From an uncultured Lachnospiraceae bacterium (GTDB taxonomy: Bacteria; Bacillota; Clostridia; Lachnospirales; Lachnospiraceae), in the NCBI GenBank assembly GCA_910586005.1, contig CAJUHG010000028.1, forward strand, positions 1-32,230: a DNA stretch of 32,230 nt. The letters run 5' to 3'. Positions within the stretch are counted from its first letter, which is position 1. Every line of letters begins with the position of its first letter. The position numbers and the translations under genes are program-made. A model generated the notes under the pieces. It saw only the letters and a program-made list of their open reading frames with translations, searched no databases and was not told the DNA's origin. Below are positions 17,244 to 25,374 of this stretch, piece by piece.

Positions 17244-18368
17244 ATGGCAAATCAAAATGGTGTTGTGGGACAAAAATCTGTAAGAAAAAACCAAATAAAA
17301 GGAAGAAATGGAAAAAGAAAATTATTGATTTTGGCAATTGAAATTATTGTATTACTATTAGCGGTGGCATGGATTTGGATTAATGGAAAGATGGACAAAC
17401 TGAACACAGATGTGAATTTCCATGAAAGAGATGTAACAAATCTAGAATTACCAGAAGAAACAAAAGAAGTATTAGTGGAATATACAACCATTGCTTTGTT
17501 TGGCTTGGATAACCGAGAAGATAGTTCTTATAACAGTGGAAACTCTGATGTTATTATGGTCGCAAGAATCGATAATGATAGCAAAGAGGTGAGGTTAGTA
17601 TCTGTGTATCGTGATACGTTCTTAAAAATGGCAGATTTAAAAAATACAGATGCTTATAGTAAAGCGAATGCTGCTTATGCGGTAGGAGGACCACAGCAGG
17701 CAGTGCGTATGCTAAATACAAATCTGGATTTGGATATTCGTGAGTACATTTCTTTTGACTTTTCAGCAGTGGCAGAAGCAGTAGATATATTGGGTGGTGT
17801 AGAAGTGGATATTACAGAGGAAGAAGCAGGCCATTTAAATAATTATTGTGTGGAAACTTCCAAAATTACTGGGAAAAGTTATAGTCCACTGCCTGGAGCG
17901 GGAACCTATACATTAAATGGAGTGCAAGCAGTTTCCTATGGAAGAATACGTTACACGGCGGGGGATGATTTTAAGAGAACGGAACGACAACGCCTTGTTT
18001 TGAATAAAATGGTAGAAAAGGCATTAGAGTCTGATATGCTAACAATTAACAAGTTAATAGATACTGTGTTTCCAAAAATTCAAACTAGTTTGACAAAGGT
18101 AGAAGTTGTGAATTTAGCAAAAGATGCATTTAATTATAAATTGGGAGAAACAGCAGGATTTCCTTTTGACAGAAAAAATGAGGTAGTAAGTATCTCTTAT
18201 CAAAGAGGAGATTCAGATTGTGTAATTCCAGCAGATTTAGCTTCAAATGTAAAACAACTCCACGACTTCTTATATGGAACGTCAAGTTATCAAGTGACTG
18301 ACAGTGTACAAAGTATTAGTGATGAGATTGTGTATCGGACAAATGTAAAGGCGCAAGACAAGGAATAA
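17244..18368 (+). CDS. LCP-family cell-wall polymer ligase (second copy)
   Basis: A 374-residue paralogue of the LCP protein at 2148-3224. It has a basic N-terminal tail, one membrane anchor (about 28-46) and an extracellular LCP domain with ALFGLDNRED, SDVIMVARID, SVYRDTFL, KANAAYAVGGPQQAVRMLN, ILGGVEVDI and FKRTERQR. The pyrophosphate-binding arginines and the catalytic-site aspartate positions appear kept, so it should be active in joining a lipid-linked polymer to peptidoglycan. It lies directly after three glycan-assembly genes and 15 bases before glmS, which strengthens the link to envelope glycan synthesis. Start: GGTGAAGG before the ATG. Whether the two LCP copies share or divide substrates cannot be told here. 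Confidence 0.92.
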   Translation: MANQNGVVGQKSVRKNQIKGRNGKRKLLILAIEIIVLLLAVAWIWINGKMDKLNTDVNFHERDVTNLELPEETKEVLVEYTTIALFGLDNREDSSYNSGNSDVIMVARIDNDSKEVRLVSVYRDTFLKMADLKNTDAYSKANAAYAVGGPQQAVRMLNTNLDLDIREYISFDFSAVAEAVDILGGVEVDITEEEAGHLNNYCVETSKITGKSYSPLPGAGTYTLNGVQAVSYGRIRYTAGDDFKRTERQRLVLNKMVEKALESDMLTINKLIDTVFPKIQTSLTKVEVVNLAKDAFNYKLGETAGFPFDRKNEVVSISYQRGDSDCVIPADLASNVKQLHDFLYGTSSYQVTDSVQSISDEIVYRTNVKAQDKE

Positions 18369-18383
18369 GTAGGAGGATTTCAT

Positions 18384-20210
18384 ATGTGTGGAATTGTAGG
18401 ATATATTGGGGAATCACAAGCAGCTCCCATTTTGTTAGAAGGTTTATCAAAATTGGAGTATCGAGGATATGATTCAGCAGGAATTGCAGTGTATGATGGT
18501 GAGAATATTAAAGTTCAAAAAGCTGTCGGACGTTTAAAAGTACTTAGTGAAATGACACATGATGGAGCTACCATGCAAGGTGTGGTAGGGATTGGACACA
18601 CACGTTGGGCAACACATGGAGCACCTTCTAATACCAATGCACATCCTCATTATAATCAAGCAGAAACAATTGTTGTGGTACACAATGGAATTATTGAAAA
18701 TTATATGAAGTTGCGGAAGCGTTTGGAGACAAAAGGGTATCAGTTTTTGTCAGAAACAGATACAGAAGTGGTGGCTCATTTGTTAGATTATTATTATAAA
18801 GGAGAACCCCTAGAAGCCATCACTAAGATTATGCATCGTGTGGAAGGTTCTTATGCCTTGGGAATTATTTTTAAGGATCATCCAGAACAAGTGTATGCAG
18901 TACGTAAGGATAGCCCATTGATTGTAGGTCATGGCAAGGATGGTAATTTAATTGCTTCTGATGTACCAGCAGTTTTAAAATATACTAGAAATGTGTATTT
19001 TATTCTAAATGAGGAAATTGCAGTTTTAACAAAAGAAACAATCGGGTTCTACAATGTAGATGGGGAAGAAATACAAAAAGAATGTACTACCATAGACTGG
19101 GATATCAATGCTGCTGAAAAAGGTGGTTATGAACATTTTATGTTAAAAGAAATGTATGAACAGCCTCAGACAGTAAGAGATACTTTAAATCCCAGAATCA
19201 AGGAAGGAAGCATTGTAATTGAAGAACTTGGAATGAGTGATGAAGAAATTCAAAAAATTAGTAAAATTCATATCGTTGCTTGTGGTTCTGCATATCATGT
19301 AGGGGTCACTGCAAAGTATGTATTTGAAGGTATGGCAAGAATTCCAGTGGAAGTAGATTTGGCTTCAGAATTTCGTTATAGAAATCCAATTTTAGAAAAG
19401 GATGCATTGGTGATTATTATTAGTCAATCAGGAGAAACTGCAGATTCTTTGGCAGCTTTGCGGGAAGCAAAGATAAGAGGTGTCAAAACATTAGGAATTG
19501 TCAATGTGGTTGGAAGTTCTATTGCACGAGAGGCTGATAAGGTAATGTATACTTGGGCTGGTCCAGAAATTGCTGTAGCTACTACTAAGGCATATAGTGC
19601 TCAGTTGATTGCAACTTATCTCTTAGCTGTTAAATTTGCTCAGGTACGAGGAGAAGTACTAGAAGAGGAAGTGACAGGCATTTTAAAAGATTTACAGAAG
19701 CTACCAGAACAAATTGAAATGTTATTAAGTCATAAAGAGAAAATTCAGCGTTTTGCCAATCGTTATATAGCTGCAAAAGATGTGTTCTTTGTTGGAAGAG
19801 GGATTGATTATGCTATTTCCATGGAAGGTTCTCTAAAATTAAAAGAAATTTCTTATATTCATTCAGAAGCATATGCAGCAGGTGAATTAAAACATGGAAC
19901 AATTTCTTTGATTGAAGAGGGAACTTTAGTGGCTGCTGTAGTGACACAAGAGGACTTATATAAAAAAACAATTAGCAATATTGTAGAACTTCGCAGCAGG
20001 GGTGCATTTGTACTTGCAGTGACAAATACAGGAAATACAGAGATTCAGAAGGCAGCAGATTATGTAATCTATATTCCTCAGACAAATCGGTATTTTACCA
20101 ATTCTTTGGCCATTATTCCACTTCAGCTTTTTAGTTACTATGTATCTGTAGGAAAAGGTTGTGATGTGGATAAACCAAGAAATTTGGCAAAATCTGTAAC
20201 GGTAGAATAA
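18384..20210 (+). CDS. glmS: Glutamine-fructose-6-phosphate aminotransferase
   Basis: GlmS makes glucosamine-6-phosphate from fructose-6-phosphate and glutamine, the first step to UDP-GlcNAc for peptidoglycan and wall glycans. The 608-residue length matches the family. The N-terminal glutaminase domain starts with the nucleophile Cys2 (MCGIVGYIG) and has YRGYDSAGIAV, GHTRWATHG and HNGIIEN. Two SIS isomerase domains follow (about 285-430 and 455-600) with CGSAYHVG, SQSGETADS, VGRGIDYAIS and the conserved C-terminal KSVTVE. AGGAGG lies 8 bases before the ATG. The gap to the LCP stop is only 15 bases, so there is no room for the glmS ribozyme found upstream of many Bacillota glmS genes. A terminator follows at 20254. 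Confidence 0.97.
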   Translation: MCGIVGYIGESQAAPILLEGLSKLEYRGYDSAGIAVYDGENIKVQKAVGRLKVLSEMTHDGATMQGVVGIGHTRWATHGAPSNTNAHPHYNQAETIVVVHNGIIENYMKLRKRLETKGYQFLSETDTEVVAHLLDYYYKGEPLEAITKIMHRVEGSYALGIIFKDHPEQVYAVRKDSPLIVGHGKDGNLIASDVPAVLKYTRNVYFILNEEIAVLTKETIGFYNVDGEEIQKECTTIDWDINAAEKGGYEHFMLKEMYEQPQTVRDTLNPRIKEGSIVIEELGMSDEEIQKISKIHIVACGSAYHVGVTAKYVFEGMARIPVEVDLASEFRYRNPILEKDALVIIISQSGETADSLAALREAKIRGVKTLGIVNVVGSSIAREADKVMYTWAGPEIAVATTKAYSAQLIATYLLAVKFAQVRGEVLEEEVTGILKDLQKLPEQIEMLLSHKEKIQRFANRYIAAKDVFFVGRGIDYAISMEGSLKLKEISYIHSEAYAAGELKHGTISLIEEGTLVAAVVTQEDLYKKTISNIVELRSRGAFVLAVTNTGNTEIQKAADYVIYIPQTNRYFTNSLAIIPLQLFSYYVSVGKGCDVDKPRNLAKSVTVE

Positions 20211-20253
20211 GAGAAGTATCTGGGCGTTGTTAAATAATATCAAGTAAAAATAT

Positions 20254-20285
20254 AAGCTGATGGCTAGTAAAGTCATTGGCTTTTT
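20254..20285 (+). terminator. Terminator of glmS
   Basis: AAGCTGATG (20254-20262) pairs with CATTGGCTT (20274-20282), 9 bp with two G-U pairs, and continues into a T-run (20281-20285). Confidence 0.7.
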
Positions 20286-20339
20286 CTTTATAATAATAAA
20301 ATGCACATGCATACAAGAGGTATTGTATCATTTAAGCGG

Positions 20340-20384
20340 CTGCACGTGGCGCACAAAGTGTCTAGTCACCCTCAATCTTGAGGG
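20340..20384 (+). repeat. Dispersed intergenic element, copy 2
   Basis: This is the second copy of the element at 3311-3356. Here the closing hairpin is perfect: CCCTCAA (20369-20375) pairs with TTGAGGG (20378-20384) over a 2-base gap that must open to form a loop. The remainder of 20385-20511 is AT-rich with no gene and no convincing promoter that I can see. Confidence 0.5.
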
Positions 20385-20511
20385 AAAAAGAGGGTTTGAT
20401 TAAGTGAAAAGATAAAATCACGGTTTTTTAAAATATTAGTCACATTTTTATCACAAATATTCCGTAAACTGCTTAATAGAAACAAAGAAAAAATAAAATA
20501 ATGTTAATAAA

Positions 20512-20630
20512 GCAAAAGCAATGAAACACCTTGACAGGTATCCCTAGATGCGCAAAGAGAAGCGCAAAAGCAATGAAACACCTTGACAGGTATCCCTAGA
20601 TGCGCAAAGAGAAGCGCAAGAGCAATGAAA
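20512..20630 (+). repeat. 52-bp tandem repeat ending at the htrA ribosome-binding site
   Basis: Two identical 52-bp units (20512-20563 and 20564-20615) and a third start (20616-20630, one mismatch) end directly at the GGAGAG of htrA. Each full unit holds a TTGACA box and a small stem-loop, TGCGC / GCGCA around AAAGAGAA. No -10 box lies at the right distance from TTGACA, so these are not obvious promoters. Confidence 0.85.
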
Positions 20631-20642
20631 GGAGAGTTCGTT

Positions 20643-22349
20643 ATGGAAAATAATAACAATAATAATAATTCTGATTCTTTATATTCCTATAGCTATATTA
20701 ATCAGGAGAATCAAGAACATAATCCAAATTTTTATGAAAGAAATGAAGAGGAAATGAATAGTAAGTCAATTCCTACAGAGAGGACTTATACAACAGGAGC
20801 TTATTCCCAGAATCAAGGATATAATTATAATAATGATTCATTGGCACAAACTGATACTTGGTCAGATTCTTCTATCAGACAGGTAGAAAACCAGCCAATG
20901 GGAGCGGGACAACCAATCAACCAGTCGACAAGAGCAGCACAACCAGAAAACCAGCCAATGGGAGCAGGACAACCAGAAAACCAGCCAATGGGAGCAGGAC
21001 AACCAATCAATCAGTCAACAAGAGCAGCACAAGCAGAGAATCAAAGATATTACAATCAATGGAATCCAGTAAATGAACCTGAGCAGAAGATAAAGAAAAA
21101 ACAAAAGAAACAAAAAATCTCAAAAGAGAAGAAACCACATGGATTTGGAGTGACAGTGGCAAAATGTGCTGCCCTTGCGCTTGTGTTTGGATTAGTTTCT
21201 AGCACAGTATTTTATGGCACGGGACTTGCATTTGAGCATATAAGAAGTTCTTCACAATCTACAAAACTAGATTCCATAGGAAATGAAAGTGGAATTGTTT
21301 CCAATAATGGAAATTTGCCTGCAACAAATGTTAGTACAGCAACAACAGTAAATGATGTAGCAGATATTGTAGATAATGTTATGCCATCTATTGTTTCTAT
21401 TACAAACATGGGACAGGAGGAATTAGGTAGAGATTTCTTTGGGCGTTCTTATATCCAAGATACAGAAAGTGCGGGAAGTGGAATTATTATTGGACAGACA
21501 GAACAAGAAATTTATATTGCCACTAATAACCATGTAGTAGCTAATTCACAACAACTTACAGTAAGTTTTATTGATGAGCAAACGGTTACAGCAACCATTA
21601 AAGGGACAGATGCAAGTACAGATTTAGCAGTACTTTCTGTAGCAGTCAAAGATATTCCAGTTGATACAATGAAAGAAATTAAAGTGGCAACTTTGGGAAA
21701 TTCTCAAGATATTAGAGTAGGACAGTCTGTAGTTGCAATTGGAAATGCACTTGGATATGGGCAGTCTGTAACTACTGGTGTAATTAGTGCTATGGATAGA
21801 GAAGTAACTGTTCAAGATGAAATGAAAGGAGAATCCATTACAAACGATTTAATTCAAACAAATGCAGCCATTAATCCTGGAAATAGTGGAGGCGCATTAT
21901 TGAATATGAATGGAGAAGTGATTGGAATTAATTCTGTAAAATATGCTGATACAAATGTAGAAGGTATGGGATTTTCTATTCCAATTTCTGCCGCAGAGCC
22001 AATTATTAACGATTTGATTACAAGAGAAGTAGTAGAAGAGTCAAATGCAGCTTATCTTGGAGTAGCAGGAGAAGATGTTACTGAAGAATTGGCAAAGAAC
22101 TTTGGCATGCCAGAAGGATTGTATATTACATTGGTAAAAGAAAATAGTGCGGCAGCACAGGCGGGACTTAAGAAAGGTGATGTGCTAACAGAATTTGATG
22201 GGAAAAAAATACAATCGATGGATAGATTAGAAGAGGTTATAAAATATTATGCAGCAGGGACAAAAGTAGAGCTTACCATTCAAACCAATCTAAATGGTGA
22301 ATGGCAAGAACAAAAAATACCTGTAACTTTAGGAAAAAAGAATAATTAG
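20643..22349 (+). CDS. htrA: Membrane-anchored HtrA/DegP-like serine protease
   Basis: HtrA proteases degrade misfolded proteins outside the membrane. The 568-residue protein has an unusual Asn/Gln-rich, probably disordered cytoplasmic tail (1-150) with 10-residue repeats, a Lys-rich patch (about 140-160), one membrane anchor (about 170-192), a trypsin-like domain (about 240-450) and one PDZ domain (about 465-560). The triad is complete: His297 in TNNHVV, Asp327 in TDLAVL and Ser415 in GNSGG. The frame opens at 20583, but that extension is encoded by the tandem repeat; AAAGGAGAG before the ATG at 20643 decides the start. A hairpin follows at 22426. Bacterial htrA is often under envelope-stress control; no regulator gene is adjacent. 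Confidence 0.93.
   Translation: MENNNNNNNSDSLYSYSYINQENQEHNPNFYERNEEEMNSKSIPTERTYTTGAYSQNQGYNYNNDSLAQTDTWSDSSIRQVENQPMGAGQPINQSTRAAQPENQPMGAGQPENQPMGAGQPINQSTRAAQAENQRYYNQWNPVNEPEQKIKKKQKKQKISKEKKPHGFGVTVAKCAALALVFGLVSSTVFYGTGLAFEHIRSSSQSTKLDSIGNESGIVSNNGNLPATNVSTATTVNDVADIVDNVMPSIVSITNMGQEELGRDFFGRSYIQDTESAGSGIIIGQTEQEIYIATNNHVVANSQQLTVSFIDEQTVTATIKGTDASTDLAVLSVAVKDIPVDTMKEIKVATLGNSQDIRVGQSVVAIGNALGYGQSVTTGVISAMDREVTVQDEMKGESITNDLIQTNAAINPGNSGGALLNMNGEVIGINSVKYADTNVEGMGFSIPISAAEPIINDLITREVVEESNAAYLGVAGEDVTEELAKNFGMPEGLYITLVKENSAAAQAGLKKGDVLTEFDGKKIQSMDRLEEVIKYYAAGTKVELTIQTNLNGEWQEQKIPVTLGKKNN
20886..21035 (+). repeat. 30-bp in-frame repeats in htrA, order A-B-A-A-B
   Basis: Five 30-bp units of two kinds follow each other: A encodes ENQPMGAGQP (20886, 20946, 20976) and B encodes INQSTRAAQP or a close variant (20916, 21006). 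A truncated A-like unit follows at 21036. The A copies differ by single bases, so the duplications are recent. Confidence 0.85.
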
Positions 22350-22425
22350 TCATTACTCTGTTCATAAAGGATTTTTATCTTTAAAAATAAGAAAAAATGT
22401 GTTAGGATAGAGAAATAGACTAAGG

Positions 22426-22454
22426 CGCCAATCTGGATTATGTCTGGATTGGCG
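22426..22454 (+). terminator. Hairpin between htrA and the carbamate kinase gene
   Basis: CGCCAATCTGGA (22426-22437) pairs with TCTGGATTGGCG (22443-22454), 12 bp with two G-U pairs and a 5-base loop. The following bases (TTGTTGCTT) are only moderately T-rich, and the next ribosome-binding site starts about 10 bases later. It may be a weak terminator for htrA or an attenuator for the kinase gene. Confidence 0.55.
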
Positions 22455-22477
22455 TTGTTGCTTATGGAGGTATTTTT

Positions 22478-23410
22478 ATGAGAAAGAAAAAAATTGTAAT
22501 TGCTCTAGGGCATGAGGCATTAGGAACTACATTGCCAGAACAGAAAACGGCAACAAAAAGAACTGCAAAGGCTGTAGTAGATTTTATAAAAGATGATTAT
22601 CAGGTAGCAATTTCCCATAGCAATGGTCCTCAGATTGGAATGATTCATACAGCAATGGCAGAATTTTGTAGAATTTATCCAGAATATACAGCAACACCAA
22701 TGTCTGTTTGTTCTGCCATGAGTCAGGGGTATATTGGATATGATTTGCAAAATGCAATTCGTACAGAACTTTTGGATAGGGGAATTTATAAACCAGTTTC
22801 TACCATTTTAACACAGGTATGTGTGGACCCTTATGATGATGCTTTTTACCATCCCACAAAGGAAATTGGACGTGTTATGACTGAAGAAGAGGGAGAAATA
22901 GAAGAAAAAAAGGGAAATCATGTATTAAAAACTACAGATGGATATCGCAGAATTGTAGCAGCTCCTAAACCAATGGATATTGTAGAGATTGATGCAATAC
23001 GAGCACTTTTAGATGCGGATCAAATTGTGATTGCCTGTGGTGGCGGTGGTATTCCTGTGCTTGCTCAAGGACATAGATTGAAAGGCGCTAGTGCAGTGAT
23101 TGAGAAGGATTTTGCAGCAGGAAAACTTGCTGATATGATAGATGCAGATCATTTGGTGATTTTAACTGGGGTAGAGAAAGTTTCTTTGAATTTTGGACAA
23201 GATAATGAGATACCAATAGATGAAATGACAACGACTCAGGCAAAAAAATATATAGAAGAGGGACAATTTGAGGCTGGAACTATGCTTCCTAAAATTGAAA
23301 CAGCTATTGAATTTATTGGCAATTCTGCAGTACGTAGTGTAATGATTACCAAATTGGAACCTTCCAAAGAAGGAATAAAAGGAATGATTGGAACTATGAT
23401 ACACAAATAA
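22478..23410 (+). CDS. arcC: Carbamate kinase-like protein
   Basis: Carbamate kinases interconvert carbamoyl phosphate plus ADP and carbamate plus ATP, usually to gain ATP from arginine, agmatine or purine-derived ureides. The 310-residue length and the amino acid kinase fold fit: SNGPQIG near residue 50, CSAMSQGYIGYDLQ, TQVCVDPYDDAF, ACGGGGIPV near 190, the IEKDFAAGKLA loop, ILTGVEKV and GTMLPKIETAIEF. Two N-terminal motifs differ from the textbook ones: ALGHEALG instead of ALGGNAL, and SHSNGPQ instead of SHGNGPQ. A separate clade with such motifs exists, as far as I recall, so the true pathway is uncertain. No arginine deiminase, carbamoyltransferase or antiporter gene is adjacent. GGAGG precedes the ATG. 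Confidence 0.85.
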   Translation: MRKKKIVIALGHEALGTTLPEQKTATKRTAKAVVDFIKDDYQVAISHSNGPQIGMIHTAMAEFCRIYPEYTATPMSVCSAMSQGYIGYDLQNAIRTELLDRGIYKPVSTILTQVCVDPYDDAFYHPTKEIGRVMTEEEGEIEEKKGNHVLKTTDGYRRIVAAPKPMDIVEIDAIRALLDADQIVIACGGGGIPVLAQGHRLKGASAVIEKDFAAGKLADMIDADHLVILTGVEKVSLNFGQDNEIPIDEMTTTQAKKYIEEGQFEAGTMLPKIETAIEFIGNSAVRSVMITKLEPSKEGIKGMIGTMIHK

Positions 23411-23420
23411 ATGACAAGAG

Positions 23421-23479
23421 AGCAAATTTGATTTCCATAAAGCTGACATCGTGCCCTGTGGGTATTGGAAATGTTTGCT
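23421..23479 (+). other. Intergenic hairpin before pyruvate kinase
   Basis: AGCAAA (23421-23426) and ATTTCCA (23431-23437) pair with TGGAAAT (23466-23472) and TTTGCT (23474-23479), 13 bp interrupted by a 4-to-1 internal loop. The apical part can form CCC / GGG. Only a short TTTGATT follows. It may end the kinase transcript or lie in the pyk leader. Confidence 0.4.
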
Positions 23480-23514
23480 TTGATTATTAAAATACAAAAA
23501 AGGAGTTAGTAAGA

Positions 23515-25260
23515 ATGAAAAATTTGAGAAAAACAAAAATTATTTGTACGTTAGGTCCAGCAACTGATAAAGATGATGTTTTAAAGCAATTGATGATAGA
23601 GGGAATGAATGTTGCACGCTTTAATTTTTCTCATGGAAGTCATGAAGAACAAGGAGAACGTTTAAAAAGAGTACAAAAGTTGCGAGAAGAATTAGGACTT
23701 CCAATTGCAACATTATTAGATACCAAAGGACCAGAAATCCGTTTGGGCGATATAAAAGATGGAAAGGCACAACTTGTAGCAGGTCAGAAATTTGTACTAA
23801 CTACAGAAGAAATTCTTGGGGATGAAACTAAAGTTTCTATCACATATAAGGATTTAGTAAATGATGTAACAAAAGGGTGTCGTGTATTAATTGATGATGG
23901 GTTGATTGAGTTAGGTGTAGATGAAGTAACAAAAACAGAGATTATTTGTCATGTGGTAAATGGAGGAATGATTTCAAATAAGAAGGGAGTCAATGTACCA
24001 AATGTAGATTTATCTATGCCTTATATTAGTGAGAAAGATTATGATGATATTGTATTTGGAATTGAAAATGATTTTGATTTTGTTGCAGCTTCCTTTGTTC
24101 GTACTGCAGATGATATACTACAAATTAGAAAGATTTTTGAGGAAAAAAATTGTCATAATATTAATATTATCTCAAAAATTGAGAATATGCAAGGAGTAGA
24201 TAACATTGATGAAATTATTCGTGTTTCTGATGGAATTATGGTTGCTAGGGGGGATATGGGGGTTGAAATTCCACTAGAAGATGTACCAGTAATTCAAAAA
24301 ATGATTATTAAAAAGGTTATTGATGCGGGAAAACAAGTAATTACAGCTACACAGATGTTGGATTCTATGATGAAGAATCCGAGACCTACAAGGGCAGAAG
24401 CTACTGATGTGGCAAATGCTATTTATGATGGGACTAGTGCTATTATGCTTTCAGGAGAGACTGCAGCGGGATTATATCCAGTGGAAGCACTGAAAACTAT
24501 GGTTAAAATTGCAATTCGCACAGAGCAAGATATTAATTATATGGCACGTTTTAGATCTAGAGAAACTATGAGAAATCCAGATATTACAAATGCTATTTCA
24601 CATGCTACTTGTACCACAGCAATTGATTTAAATGCAGCAGCAATTATTACGGTGACTCAGTCAGGAAGAACAGCGCGTATGATATCTAAATATCGTCCAG
24701 ATTGTACCATTATTGGAGGAAGTATGTTTCCTAAAGTTTGCCGTCAGTTGAATCTTTCTTGGGGAGTTACACCATTGAATGTGGAGGAAAAAGAAGATGC
24801 AGATGAACTTTTTGAACATGCAGTAGAAGTGGCTGAAAAAGCAGGACTTGTATCTATGGGAGATATCACAGTGATTACTGCTGGTGTTCCTTTGGGTGTT
24901 CCTGGAACTACTAATATTTTAAAAGTACATGTAGCAGGTCATATTTTAGCTACTGGAAAGGGAATTAATGACAAAGTAATTTCTGCAAATCTCTGCGTTT
25001 GTAAAAATGTATCTGATTTGAAAACTAATTTTAAGGCAGGAGATATTATTGTTGCAAAAGAAACGAACAATGAGATGATGGAACAAATTCGGGAAGCGTC
25101 AGGATTAATTGTAGAAGAAGGGGGTTCAGATTCTCATGCTGTTATTGTAGGATTAAGTTTAGATATTCCAGTTATTATAGAAGCTGAAAATGCAACTGTT
25201 GTTTTAAAGACAGGTGCATATGTTACTTTAGATGCGCGACAAGGTATTATTAGAGTATAA
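23515..25260 (+). CDS. pyk: Pyruvate kinase with C-terminal PEP-utiliser domain
   Basis: Pyruvate kinase makes pyruvate and ATP from phosphoenolpyruvate and ADP in the last step of glycolysis. The 581-residue protein has the catalytic barrel and B domain (1-345) with TKIICTLGPAT, RFNFSHGSHEEQ, TKGPEIR, the active-site ISKIENMQG lysine, ARGDMGVE and the MLDSMMKNPRPTRAEATDVANAIYDG region, then the regulatory C domain (about 350-475). An extra domain (about 480-581) resembles the phosphohistidine domain of PEP synthases, with a GGSDSHAVIVG loop, and is common in pyruvate kinases of Bacillota. In this loop the usual phosphohistidine motif T(S/C)H appears as SDSHA, so His is present. AAGGAG lies 9 bases before the ATG. 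Confidence 0.96.
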   Translation: MKNLRKTKIICTLGPATDKDDVLKQLMIEGMNVARFNFSHGSHEEQGERLKRVQKLREELGLPIATLLDTKGPEIRLGDIKDGKAQLVAGQKFVLTTEEILGDETKVSITYKDLVNDVTKGCRVLIDDGLIELGVDEVTKTEIICHVVNGGMISNKKGVNVPNVDLSMPYISEKDYDDIVFGIENDFDFVAASFVRTADDILQIRKIFEEKNCHNINIISKIENMQGVDNIDEIIRVSDGIMVARGDMGVEIPLEDVPVIQKMIIKKVIDAGKQVITATQMLDSMMKNPRPTRAEATDVANAIYDGTSAIMLSGETAAGLYPVEALKTMVKIAIRTEQDINYMARFRSRETMRNPDITNAISHATCTTAIDLNAAAIITVTQSGRTARMISKYRPDCTIIGGSMFPKVCRQLNLSWGVTPLNVEEKEDADELFEHAVEVAEKAGLVSMGDITVITAGVPLGVPGTTNILKVHVAGHILATGKGINDKVISANLCVCKNVSDLKTNFKAGDIIVAKETNNEMMEQIREASGLIVEEGGSDSHAVIVGLSLDIPVIIEAENATVVLKTGAYVTLDARQGIIRV

Positions 25261-25321
25261 TAAAATAAGTAATAGGATACTTTAGACATAAGGCAAAAAG
25301 GAAAGTAAATATAAAAAATAT

Positions 25322-25345
25322 ACACTTTGATACATGACAAAGTGT
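25322..25345 (+). other. Perfect hairpin between pyk and the lipoprotein amidase gene
   Basis: ACACTTTG (25322-25329) and CAAAGTGT (25338-25345) form an 8-bp perfect inverted repeat around an 8-base spacer. No T-run follows. It could be a weak processing or termination structure or a protein-binding palindrome. Confidence 0.4.
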
Positions 25346-25374
25346 GCTTCAAGGATAAAGAAAAGAGGAAGCAA

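Noticed and set aside
20512..20630. Tandem repeats as a CRISPR array
   Set aside because: The units are contiguous and identical over 52 bp without variable spacers, and no cas gene is present.
20583..20642. Longer N-terminus of HtrA starting at 20583
   Set aside because: The extension is encoded by the tandem repeat and lacks a ribosome-binding site; the ATG at 20643 has AAAGGAGAG directly upstream.
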